8,588 nucleotides of DNA. It comes from an uncultured Oscillibacter sp. Its GTDB lineage: Bacteria > Bacillota_A > Clostridia > Oscillospirales > Oscillospiraceae. Under the pieces are notes generated by a model. It was not told the origin of the DNA and made no database searches. It saw nothing but the letters and a program-made list of their open reading frames with translations. Positions 1 to 5,686 of the stretch are shown piece after piece. Every line of letters begins with the position of its first letter. The first letter of the stretch is position 1. The stretch is from positions 1-8,588 of the forward strand of contig CAQVQZ010000090.1 in the NCBI GenBank assembly GCA_948902155.1. The letters are read 5' to 3'. The position numbers were made by a program, and so were the translations under genes.

Positions 1-714
1 GATGTTCATGCTGCCCACTTCCTCGACGTACTTCTTCTCCACGCCGTCCAGCCAGAGGACCTGGGCGAAGCCCTTCTGCTCGGCGAGTTCGCCGGCCTTG
101 ATGGAGGCGGCGTAGTTGCCGCCGCACTTGGTGAAGCCGGTGAGGCCGGGTGCGGCGCGGATGTACTCGTCCTCAACGTAGATGCGGATGGGGTCGATGC
201 CCTCGGCGTAGTAGGCGCCGGAGGGGGCGCAGATGATGCAGAAGGTGTAGTGCTTGCTGGCGTGGACGCCCAGACCCACATCGGTAGCGAAGACGAAGGG
301 GCGAATATAGAGGGTCGTGCCCTCGCTGTGGGGCACCCAGTCCTTCTCCAGTTCCACCAGGGCCTTGACGGCCTGGATGAAGTCCTCCACGGGCACCAGG
401 GGGATGCACATGCGCTCGGAGGAATCCTGCATCCGCTGGGCGTTGCAGTCGGGGCGGAAGAGCTGGATGGTGTTGTCGGCGGAGCGGTACGCCTTCATGC
501 CCTCAAAGAGCTCCTGGGCGTAGTGGAACACCACCGTGGCCGGGTCCAGCGGGAAGGGGGCGTAGGGGACGATGCGGGGGTCGTGCCAGCCCTCGCCTGC
601 GGTGTAGTCCATCAGGAACATGTGGTCCGTGAAGATTTGGCCAAAGCCCAGCTTCGACTCGTCGGCGGGTTTCGCCTTGGGGGCGGTGGTTTTCGTGATC
701 TTGATATCCAGCAT
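1..714 (-). CDS. ilvE: Branched-chain amino acid aminotransferase, 5' part (cut at left edge)
   Basis: This is a PLP-dependent class IV aminotransferase that interconverts leucine, isoleucine and valine with their 2-oxo acids using 2-oxoglutarate/glutamate, in the cytoplasm. The visible 238 residues cover about two thirds of the usual ~350-aa type II enzyme. Family landmarks in order are FTDHMF (residues 28-33), the stretch HYAQELFEGMKAYR (64-77), LFRPDCNAQR (85-94), the PLP-binding lysine K196 in FTKCGGNYAAS, and LWLDGVEKKYVEEVGSMN at the cut end. The start at 712-714 has AGGAG about 9 nt upstream and follows a strong promoter. The gene is divergent from the small plus-strand gene at 982. 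Identity is certain at family level; substrate preference is inferred from the family. Confidence 0.96.
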   Translation of the reverse strand, partial: MLDIKITKTTAPKAKPADESKLGFGQIFTDHMFLMDYTAGEGWHDPRIVPYAPFPLDPATVVFHYAQELFEGMKAYRSADNTIQLFRPDCNAQRMQDSSERMCIPLVPVEDFIQAVKALVELEKDWVPHSEGTTLYIRPFVFATDVGLGVHASKHYTFCIICAPSGAYYAEGIDPIRIYVEDEYIRAAPGLTGFTKCGGNYAASIKAGELAEQKGFAQVLWLDGVEKKYVEEVGSMNI

Positions 715-741
715 GAAAAACAACTCCTGTCTGTGTATTTT

Positions 742-784
742 GGGGGAGACTCCCCCTGCCGGGCTCAGGCTTCCCTTGGGCCTG
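742..784 (-). other. Two small hairpins in the ilvE leader
   Basis: The ilvE leader contains CAGGC/GCCTG (766-770 with 780-784, 9-nt loop). Closer to the gene is GGGGGAG/CTCCCCC (742-748 with 750-756), which folds as a 6-bp GC stem with a 3-nt loop. No T-tract follows on the minus strand, so this is not a normal attenuator terminator, and no leader peptide rich in Leu/Ile/Val codons is seen. The function is unknown; mRNA protection is one possibility. Confidence 0.4.
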
Positions 785-801
785 GTTTCTCACTTTAAAC
801 G

Positions 802-830
802 ATTATAAGCCCGCTTTTGGGCAAAGTCAA
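802..830 (-). promoter_or_regulatory. Sigma-A-type promoter of ilvE
   Basis: Read on the minus strand, a -35 box TTGACT (825-830) is followed by exactly 17 nt and a perfect -10 box TATAAT (802-807). It would start transcription near 795 and leave a leader of about 80 nt before the ilvE start. That leader is too short for a T-box. It does contain two small hairpins (see 742-784). Confidence 0.85.
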
Positions 831-907
831 GAAAAATGTCCGGGATGTCTATATGGAAGCGGGCGGGGAAAACGGCGCAGTCCCTTCCGGCGGCAGGTCT
901 TTCCGTA

Positions 908-936
908 TTGCGGGAGAAGGGAAAGTGTGGTAAAAT
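908..936 (+). promoter_or_regulatory. Probable promoter of the 982-1563 gene
   Basis: A -10-like box TAAAAT (931-936, five of six consensus bases) lies 17 nt after TTGCGG (908-913, only TTG matching). Transcription would start near 943. That coincides with an upstream ATG at 943 and so favours the second ATG at 982 as the real translation start. Confidence 0.5.
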
Positions 937-981
937 GTCCACATGAAGCGGATGGAAAAGGGCGAAGAGAGGGGAGACGCT

Positions 982-1563
982 ATGTCCGGCCGGAGTCCTT
1001 ATGAGGTTTATGCGAAGCGTATGCTGGAAACTATGTACCGGAAGCGGTATGGAACGCTGCTGCTGCGGGACAAGCCGGACCTCCAGACGGAGGACGGCGC
1101 GGCCGGCATCGAGGTCATGTCCGTCAATGGCGAGGCGTTCGAGCGGCTGGTGACAGAGATCGCGGCCCACGACGCCTATCAGGCCCCGACGGACAGAATG
1201 CTGAAGCTGTGCGGCGAATGCGGGATCGAATATCACGACTGGCAGACCTTTGTCATCAACCCGCTTCCCGCCGCCGGTTTTATTGAGCCGTTCAAGCGGA
1301 AATTGAAGAAGCTGAACGCGGGCTACGCGTTTCTGGGGCGTTACGACCTGTTCCTCTACTCCGACCGCCACACGCTGTCGGACTCCGAACTGGAGCCGCT
1401 GCTGGAAACCCTTTGCGAAGAGAACAAAGCGCCCATTTCCTATCATTACGTCTACATCGACGCCGGGGGGAGATTGGCCTGCTTTGACCTGGCTCACGGG
1501 GAGCTGGAGGTCCGCTCCACCGCCGGGGTGCGCGACAGACTTTTGGCGGATATGCCTGATTGA
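982..1563 (+). CDS. Uncharacterised protein, possible PD-(D/E)XK-like fold
   Basis: A 193-aa soluble protein with no signal peptide or membrane segment. I chose ATG 982 because AGGGGAG sits 5 nt upstream; an in-frame ATG at 943 has no ribosome binding site and falls at the predicted transcription start. The segment KPDLQTEDGAAGIEVMSV (residues 31-48) has the spacing of a PD-(D/E)XK nuclease core, with D33, about ten residues, then E44-x-M46. The usual lysine is methionine, so the site may be inactive or the match coincidental. A basic helix, FKRKLKKLNAGY (104-115), and a strand-like YDLFLYSD (121-128) follow, an arrangement seen in some nuclease-like hypothetical proteins. It stands alone between divergent ilvE and a convergent regulator pair. 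Coding status is well supported by ribosome binding site, promoter and terminator; function is not recognised. Confidence 0.85.
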   Translation: MSGRSPYEVYAKRMLETMYRKRYGTLLLRDKPDLQTEDGAAGIEVMSVNGEAFERLVTEIAAHDAYQAPTDRMLKLCGECGIEYHDWQTFVINPLPAAGFIEPFKRKLKKLNAGYAFLGRYDLFLYSDRHTLSDSELEPLLETLCEENKAPISYHYVYIDAGGRLACFDLAHGELEVRSTAGVRDRLLADMPD

Positions 1564-1588
1564 CACGTTTTGGATTTGGGTATGTAAG

Positions 1589-1620
1589 AAAGCCAGCACC
1601 ATTTTTCGGTGCTGGCTTTT
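1589..1620 (+). terminator. Bidirectional intrinsic terminator between convergent genes
   Basis: A perfect 12-bp stem (1589-1600 with 1608-1619) with a 7-nt loop is flanked by T-rich tails on both strands: TTTT on the plus strand after GGTGCTGGC, and TTTCTT on the minus strand. It begins 25 nt after the stop of the 982 gene and lies 5 nt beyond the stop of the minus-strand DUF6514-like gene, so it can end both transcripts. Confidence 0.92.
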
Positions 1621-1624
1621 GGCA

Positions 1625-1849
1625 TTAAAGAAGCGTCTCCAGAACGTCCAGCAGGCGCAGAGGGCTCAGCTGCTTCCTGGTGAACAGGCTGGCGAGGCGG
1701 AGGGTAAACTCAAAGTTGGTGGATATATCCGGCAGCAGCATGATCTCTTCCGCCTCTTCCCCGTCCTCCTGGCGGAACACGCGGAGGCCGAAGGTACGGT
1801 ATGGGCTGGAGGAGCCGATCTCATTCTCGACTGGAAGGTACTGGATCAC
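1625..1849 (-). CDS. DUF6514-like small protein, overlapping the Xre gene
   Basis: A 74-aa acidic soluble protein. The start is taken as GTG 1847-1849 because a perfect AGGAGG lies 9 nt upstream; the in-frame ATG at 1882 has none. Residues 16-22 (PYRTFGL) and the C-terminal helix region STNFEFTLRLASLFTRKQLS (43-62) followed by PLRLLDVLETLL resemble clostridial DUF6514 proteins, in which a DIS...LFxxxxLSPxHLxDVxExxL pattern is typical. The first 29 nt overlap the end of the upstream Xre gene, so its ribosome binding site lies inside that gene and translation is probably coupled. The family has no established role that I know of. The family call is from memory of the pattern and is moderate; coding status is good. 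Confidence 0.75.
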   Translation of the reverse strand: MIQYLPVENEIGSSSPYRTFGLRVFRQEDGEEAEEIMLLPDISTNFEFTLRLASLFTRKQLSPLRLLDVLETLL

Positions 1850-2087
1850 AGCCGTCCACCTCCTGCAAAATCGCTTCGACATCCAGCTTTAAGATGGAGG
1901 TCAGGCGAAAGACATCCAGCCAATTCGGGTCGCTTTTTCCGCATTCGATCCGGTTGACCCAATGCGCGGAGCATTTCAGGTAATCCGCAAGCTGTTCCTG
2001 CGTAAACCCGTTGATTTTTCGGGCTTCCTGAATGGCCCGCCCCAGAGCTTTCCTCTGTTTTTTGGTCGGCGTGCGTTTTTGAACCAT
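1821..2087 (-). CDS. Xre/Cro-CI-type helix-turn-helix regulator
   Basis: An 88-aa DNA-binding protein. ATG 2085-2087 is chosen because AAGGAGAGA lies 6-7 nt upstream; the open frame continues to 2153 but without a ribosome binding site. A basic N-terminal tail (VQKRTPTKKQRK) leads into an HTH_3 domain at about residues 15-72: AIQEARKINGFTQEQLADYL forms helices 1-2, KCSAHWVNRIECGKSDPN the recognition helix and turn, and LDVFRLTSILKLDVEAI the last helices. No second domain is present, so ligand sensing is not evident. It is the first gene of a two-gene unit with the DUF6514-like gene. This size and arrangement fit an autoregulator or a small accessory-locus regulator; no toxin partner is recognisable. 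Target genes are unknown. Confidence 0.93.
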   Translation of the reverse strand: MVQKRTPTKKQRKALGRAIQEARKINGFTQEQLADYLKCSAHWVNRIECGKSDPNWLDVFRLTSILKLDVEAILQEVDGCDPVPSSRE

Positions 2088-2285
2088 GATAATCTCTCCT
2101 TCTTTGACGTTATATGGGAAGATTATTCCAGGAATCGCGTTCGGTCCACACACGCCGCATGAAAATTTGTAAAATTTTGTCGGAATTTCAAAGAGAATTT
2201 CGAAGGCGATGCAAAATGAATCGCAGATTTGCCACTCACCTGTAACAATATCGATTTAATAGGTTGGCTTCCTTTCGTGCCAAGA
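2088..2285 (-). promoter_or_regulatory. Xre upstream region with weak promoter and direct repeats
   Basis: This gene-free stretch is AT-richer than its surroundings. On the minus strand, TTGGCA (2278-2283) and TATTAA (2256-2261) are 16 nt apart and could be a weak promoter with a leader of about 165 nt. Downstream of it, GAATTTC on the plus strand occurs twice, at 2183-2189 and 2195-2201, 12 nt apart, and is a candidate site for the Xre protein. A second possible -10 (TATAAC) lies near 2110-2117 without a good -35. None of these is strong. Confidence 0.3.
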
Positions 2286-2287
2286 GC

Positions 2288-2333
2288 AAATCAAAAGCGC
2301 TCCCCACGTTTCCTGAAACATGGGGAGCACTTT
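2288..2333 (-). terminator. Intrinsic terminator of the two-component operon
   Basis: A 17-19 bp stem (2294-2312 with 2315-2333) with a tight loop lies about 50 nt beyond the kinase stop codon. On the plus strand it has two C/A mismatches. On the minus strand the same positions are G-U pairs, so the minus transcript forms a continuous stem. The minus strand then runs into CTTTTGATTT. This asymmetry indicates that the minus strand is the functional one. Confidence 0.85.
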
Positions 2334-2385
2334 GCGTTTGCTTGATAGGGTCGGAGCAATTGCTTTTTGTAATATTTGGCTGGAG

Positions 2386-3711
2386 TCATTCCGTTCTGTA
2401 GTCGGAAATGGAGGCGAAAGCGGGGGTTTGGGGGTGGAATGGGGTGGAATAAAGGGCTGGGAGAGTTGTTTGGCGGGGTTTGGCGGCGATTTGGGGCTGG
2501 AGAAGGAAAGACAAAGTTTTGTGGGCGGTTTTGCTGTAAAGGGGGAAGGCTTTCGTGTTTGCTTGATTTGGCGGTTTTTCGGGTGATTTAGGAAAATATG
2601 GGGGCGGTTTCGCTCGGGAGGGGCGGGTGACGGCGAAGCGGGCTTCCGCCATCGCGCCGGGGCAGTTATACAGGCGGAGATCGCCGCCGTGCTTTTGGCA
2701 CAGCAGGCCGCTGGTGTACAGGCCCATGCCGAAATGCGCCGCCTCGCCGCTGAACGCGCCGAAGGGCTTGGGGCCGCCTTGAAGCAGCTCCGGCGGGAAG
2801 CCGGGGCCGTCGTCCAGGATGGTCAGGGTCAGGGTCCGCTCCCCGGCGGTCAGGGTGACGCCCAGACGGGAGCGGGCAAAGCGGGCGGCGTTGCCGGTGA
2901 GGTTCTCCGCCACGGTGAGAAACAGGCCGTGGTCCAGCTCCACGGTCCCCCGGTCCAGGCCGGAGAAGGACACCGCCAGGCCGGGAGCCAGGGCCTGGGC
3001 CGTCTCCTCCAGCTCCCGGCGGAGCTGGGCCAGGGATATTGGCCTGGGCTCCACCGGCAGTTCCTCCAGCCGCTGGACGCTGCTCATGGCCTGGATGTAG
3101 CGCTCGATGCGTAGGGTGTAGGTCTCCAGGCGGTCCAGCGCGCCGGGGTCCTCCGCGCCCTGGCGGAGCTGGCGGACGGTGCCCTTCAGCACCGTCACCG
3201 GGTTGCGCAGGTCGTGGGCAAAGGCGGCGTTGAGGCGCTTGCGCTCCTCCGCCTGCCGCCAGAGGGTCTGGTTGGTTTTCAAAAGCTCCGCCCGCATGGA
3301 TTCGAAGGCGGCGCAGACCTGGCCCAGCTCGTCCTGTGAGATTTCCGGGATGGCGAAGTCCAGGTCCTGGTTCCGGATGCGCTCCACGCCGGTCCGGAGG
3401 GCCTCGATGGGGGGCTTCAGCTTCCAGCGCCAGAACAGGGACGCCGCCGTCATGAGGCCGAAGGAGGGAATGCCGAACACCGCCGCCGACTGGAGGGCCC
3501 GGATGAGGCTGCGGGCCCGGCGGTCCGCCGGGGGCGGTTCCTGATACACCGCTTTCCCGTTTTCAACGATGACCTCGCCGTCGGGAAAGCGCTCCGCCGC
3601 CCGCTCCAGGCCCATGTATACAAAGCCCGTCAGAATCAGGGACAGCAGGAGGCAGAGAAGGGCCAGGTGGTAAAAGGCGTCTTTCAGTTTGGATTGTTTC
3701 AGCCGTTCCAT
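2386..3711 (-). CDS. Sensor histidine kinase with unusual C-terminal extension
   Basis: A membrane sensor kinase, partner of the response regulator immediately upstream. Taking ATG 3709-3711 (441 aa), which overlaps the regulator end by 13 nt and has GGGGGTG 9 nt upstream, domains are: TM1 about 12-34, a short extracytoplasmic loop of about 40 residues, TM2 about 74-96, HAMP linker about 97-148, H-box FAHDLRNPV with phosphoacceptor H166, N-box ENLTGNAARFA (N270, N274), G1 DDGPGF (300-305) and G2 GMGLYTSGLL (from 328). The kinase core ends near residue 362. The last ~75 residues (about 367-441) are proline-, lysine- and serine-rich, match no domain I know, and are encoded by C-rich sequence unlike the rest; they may come from a lost stop codon. 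A GTG at 3723 is an alternative start. Stimulus unknown. Confidence 0.93.
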   Translation of the reverse strand: MERLKQSKLKDAFYHLALLCLLLSLILTGFVYMGLERAAERFPDGEVIVENGKAVYQEPPPADRRARSLIRALQSAAVFGIPSFGLMTAASLFWRWKLKPPIEALRTGVERIRNQDLDFAIPEISQDELGQVCAAFESMRAELLKTNQTLWRQAEERKRLNAAFAHDLRNPVTVLKGTVRQLRQGAEDPGALDRLETYTLRIERYIQAMSSVQRLEELPVEPRPISLAQLRRELEETAQALAPGLAVSFSGLDRGTVELDHGLFLTVAENLTGNAARFARSRLGVTLTAGERTLTLTILDDGPGFPPELLQGGPKPFGAFSGEAAHFGMGLYTSGLLCQKHGGDLRLYNCPGAMAEARFAVTRPSRAKPPPYFPKSPEKPPNQANTKAFPLYSKTAHKTLSFLLQPQIAAKPRQTTLPALYSTPFHPQTPAFASISDYRTE

Positions 3712-4373
3712 TTGTAGCCGCACCCCCAGACGGTTTCGATGCAGCTGCGGCTCGTGCGGGCCGACAGCTTGCAGCGGATTTTTCGGATGTGCTCCATGAC
3801 GGTGTCGCTGCTGCCGCCGCCGTCGATGCCCCAGACGGCCTCGTAAATGCGCTCCCGGTCGAAGACCTGGCCGGGGTTCAGGGACAGCAGCTCCAGGATG
3901 TCGAACTCCCGGCGGGAGAGGTTCACCGCCTGGCCCGCCGCCGTCACGGTCCTGGCCGTGTAGTCCACCGCCAGGTCCCCGAAGAAGCGGACCATCCGCC
4001 CCTCGTCCCGGCGGCGCTCCTCCCGGCGGAGGTGGGCGTCCACCCGGGCCCGGAGCTCGTCCAGGTCGAAGGGCTTGAGGATGTAGTCGTCCCCGCCCGC
4101 CCGGAACCCGGCCAGCTTGTCGGCGGACTCGATGCGGGCGGTGAGGAAGAGGATGGGGCAGGACACGTGGTCCCGGATGGTCCGGCAGACGGACAGGCCG
4201 TCCAGGTCCGGCATGGTGACGTCCAGCAGGATCAGGTCCGGCTGCCGGGCCGCCAGGGCCAGGGCCTCTTTGCCGCTGGAGGCCGTCAGGACCTCGTAGT
4301 CCGGGGCGAAGCAGGCGCGGAGCATGTCCACGATGCCCGGCTCGTCGTCGGCGATCAGCAGGGTCTGGCGCAT
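3699..4373 (-). CDS. OmpR/PhoB-family response regulator
   Basis: A 224-aa transcription regulator phosphorylated by the adjacent kinase. ATG 4371-4373 is chosen from AGGAGG 8 nt upstream and from the family start MRQTLLIADDEPGIVDML; a longer open frame runs back into the repeat element and is not real. The receiver domain (2-118) has acidic residues D10 and D11, phosphoacceptor D51 in LILLDVTMPDLDG, T78 in LFLTAR and K100 in ILKPFD. The winged-helix domain (about 127-222) shows LSRREFDILELLSLNPGQVF, RERIYEAVWG, the recognition helix DTVMEHIRKIRCKL and the wing ETVWGCGYKW. Its stop lies inside the start of the kinase gene, so the two are translationally coupled. A pair of 11-bp-spaced direct repeats upstream at 4695-4712 could be its own binding site. 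Confidence 0.96.
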   Translation of the reverse strand: MRQTLLIADDEPGIVDMLRACFAPDYEVLTASSGKEALALAARQPDLILLDVTMPDLDGLSVCRTIRDHVSCPILFLTARIESADKLAGFRAGGDDYILKPFDLDELRARVDAHLRREERRRDEGRMVRFFGDLAVDYTARTVTAAGQAVNLSRREFDILELLSLNPGQVFDRERIYEAVWGIDGGGSSDTVMEHIRKIRCKLSARTSRSCIETVWGCGYKWNG

Positions 4374-4399
4374 GGGCGGTTCCTCCTCTCTAATGATAG

Positions 4400-4676
4400 T
4401 CAAGGTTTGAACAGGAGAGCGCGAAGCGAGAAAAAAGTTTCGCCAGCCTTTACAAAGGCTGCGGGGTTCCAAGGGGCAGCGCCCATTGGTCGCGCCCGCA
4501 GGCGCGAAATACCTAGCCGCGACTGCGTCGGAAGAAATTCCGCTCAGTTCCGTTTCCGCCTGACGGCGAAAACTCCACTCGCTCCATTCCTTCCTCCTTT
4601 CCCCTCAAAATCTTCGATTTTGCGGGGGCCCCGAAGCTGGCAAACAGCCTTCCCGCTCTTGATTTGTATTTCCAGG
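4400..4676 (+). repeat. Structured interspersed repeat, copy A
   Basis: A non-coding element occupying most of the gap between the response regulator and degV-like genes. Its left block (4400-4524) aligns with copy B at 6448-6573 with about 11 substitutions and one indel by hand count. Its right block (4631-4672) aligns with 6624-6672 less well. The middle (4525-4630) is unlike copy B and carries its own hairpins: CGGAA-GAAA-TTCCG near 4529-4542, CGCC/GGCG near 4557-4567, and CAAAATC-TTC-GATTTTG at 4606-4622. The left block folds into successive hairpins: CGC-GAA-GCG, AGCCTTT/AAAGGCT, GGGC/GCCC inside CCAA/TTGG, and CGCGCC-CGCA-GGCGCG. It probably lies in the leader of the two-component operon, in antisense orientation to that transcript. 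Confidence 0.85.
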
Positions 4677-4679
4677 ACC

Positions 4680-4712
4680 ATTGTACCCGGCAAATCTCAA
4701 GAATTTCTCAAG
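4680..4712 (-). promoter_or_regulatory. Candidate promoter of the two-component operon with tandem repeats
   Basis: On the minus strand, CTTGAGA occurs twice with an 11-nt period (plus-strand positions 4695-4701 and 4706-4712), and a -10-like TACAAT follows (4680-4685). No good -35 hexamer is at 17 nt; the repeats occupy that region instead. OmpR/PhoB-type regulators commonly bind direct repeats with 11-bp spacing over the -35 position, so this fits an activator-dependent, possibly autoregulated promoter. It lies just after the DegV terminator and about 300 nt before the regulator start. Confidence 0.4.
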
Positions 4713-4719
4713 GCCGGGG

Positions 4720-4748
4720 AAAAAATTTGACGCCGGCGGGAGCCGGCG
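4720..4748 (-). terminator. Intrinsic terminator of the DegV-family gene
   Basis: On the minus strand, CGCCGGC-TCCC-GCCGGCG forms a perfect 7-bp GC stem (plus positions 4731-4737 and 4742-4748), followed after TCAAA by six T (4720-4725). It starts about 10 nt after the stop codon and ends the degV-like transcript before the candidate two-component promoter. Confidence 0.9.
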
Positions 4749-4758
4749 CCGGGGCGCG

Positions 4759-5598
4759 TTACTTTCGCAGGAGAATCAGGCCCAGGGTGCCGGGGCCGCA
4801 GTGGCAGAAAATCGTACAGCCCGCCTTGGCCTCCAGAATCTCGCCGAAGCGGCCGTCTTCCCGCAGAATCTCGCGGGCAATGCCCGCCAGCTCGTCGCCG
4901 GGGCAGGTGTCCACCAGGAAGACCCGGCGGAAGTCAACGTCCGTCCGGTCCTGGAGGCGGTCGTGGAGGTAGTCGGCCACCACCTTGGCCATGCCGCCCC
5001 GGTACTTCTTCACCACGGACAGCTTGTTGTCGATGACCTCGATGCAGGGATGGAGCTTCAGCAGGTTGGCCCCCAGGGCGGTGACGGAGGAGCAGCGCCC
5101 GCCCTTCTTCATATAGTCCAGGCGGTCCAGGACGAAGCTGGTTTCCAGCCGGGGGACCATGCTCTCCAGAATGTTCAGAATCTCCGTGACGGATTTTCCC
5201 TCCCTGGCCGCGTCGGCGGCGGCCAGGACCATCAGGCCGTGGCCAACGGTGAGGTTTCTGGAGTCCACCACGTAGACCTCCGGGACCTCTTCCGCCGCCA
5301 GCTTGGCGTTCTGACAGCAGCAGGAGAAGCCGCTGCCAATGTTGATGTGGATGACGGCGTCGTATTTCTCCGTCAGGGCGCGGAAGGCGTCCTCGTAGTC
5401 CGCAGCGTTGACGGCGTTGGTGGTGGTGATCTCGCCGCCCGCGTCCACGTGGGCGGCAATGTCCGCCGTGCGGATGTCCACGCCGTCGTGGTAGAGCTTC
5501 CCGGCCTTGACGATGCCCAGGGGGAAGACGGTGACATCATATTGCTCCAGCAGCGGGGCCGGCAGGTCGCAGGTGCTGTCGGTGGTGATCTTGATCAT
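4759..5598 (-). CDS. DegV-family fatty-acid-binding protein (FakB-like)
   Basis: A 279-aa cytoplasmic protein of the normal DegV length. ATG 5596-5598 is chosen for AAGGAG 10 nt upstream and the family start MIKITTDSTCDLP; an open frame to 5661 is upstream of the ribosome binding site and overlaps the -10 box. Family members bind a fatty acid and, in FakA/FakB systems, present it for phosphorylation. Visible landmarks are TDST (6-9), TTTNAVNAADYEDAF (58-72), FSCCCQNAKLA (91-101), VVDSRNLTVGHGL (110-122), LDYMKKGGRCSSV (160-172) and CHCGPGTLG (265-273). The serine (S92), GGR arginine (R168) and histidine (H266) expected near the carboxylate are present. The usual SGT/SGTY stretch is replaced by S-C-C-C. 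No fakA-like kinase gene is in the window, so fatty-acid use is inferred from the family. Confidence 0.95.
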   Translation of the reverse strand: MIKITTDSTCDLPAPLLEQYDVTVFPLGIVKAGKLYHDGVDIRTADIAAHVDAGGEITTTNAVNAADYEDAFRALTEKYDAVIHINIGSGFSCCCQNAKLAAEEVPEVYVVDSRNLTVGHGLMVLAAADAAREGKSVTEILNILESMVPRLETSFVLDRLDYMKKGGRCSSVTALGANLLKLHPCIEVIDNKLSVVKKYRGGMAKVVADYLHDRLQDRTDVDFRRVFLVDTCPGDELAGIAREILREDGRFGEILEAKAGCTIFCHCGPGTLGLILLRK

Positions 5599-5656
5599 GG
5601 GGGATAAACTCCTTCCAGGGCCCGCGTCCGGGGCCGTTTCGTGTGATCGGGCGGGA

Positions 5657-5686
5657 ATCATATAAGCGGGGTTCTTGTATAGTCAA
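5657..5686 (-). promoter_or_regulatory. Promoter of the DegV-family gene
   Basis: On the minus strand a -35 TTGACT (5681-5686) and a -10 TATGAT (5657-5662) are 18 nt apart. The transcript would start near 5650, giving a leader of about 50 nt. The -35 box lies within the left arm of the palindrome at 5678-5700. Confidence 0.65.

Noticed and set aside
715..801. T-box or leader peptide before ilvE
   Set aside because: The leader is only about 80 nt, has no T-box elements, and no short frame rich in Leu/Ile/Val codons.
790..1602. 270-codon minus-strand open frame opposite the 982-1563 gene
   Set aside because: It is antisense to a gene with a promoter, ribosome binding site and terminator, and its translation is low in recognisable structure.
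1850..1882. Longer ATG start for the DUF6514-like gene
   Set aside because: No ribosome binding site precedes it, whereas the GTG at 1849 has a perfect AGGAGG.
1821..2087. Toxin-antitoxin module formed by the Xre regulator and its neighbour
   Set aside because: The neighbour resembles a DUF6514 protein, not a HipA, HigB, RelE or similar toxin, and no toxin motif is visible.
4374..4472. N-terminal extension of the response regulator frame
   Set aside because: It is translated repeat sequence; AGGAGG and the family start sit at 4373.
4400..4676. Insertion sequence or group II intron remnant
   Set aside because: No transposase or reverse-transcriptase fragment is present in any frame; only the MITE-like features remain.
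3789..4730. 313-codon plus-strand open frame opposite the response regulator
   Set aside because: It is a GC-rich antisense shadow of a clear OmpR-family gene and runs on into the repeat element.
4681..5607. 308-codon plus-strand open frame opposite the DegV-family gene
   Set aside because: It is an antisense frame with Val/Gly/Ala/His-rich translation typical of shadows; the minus-strand product is a full-length DegV protein.
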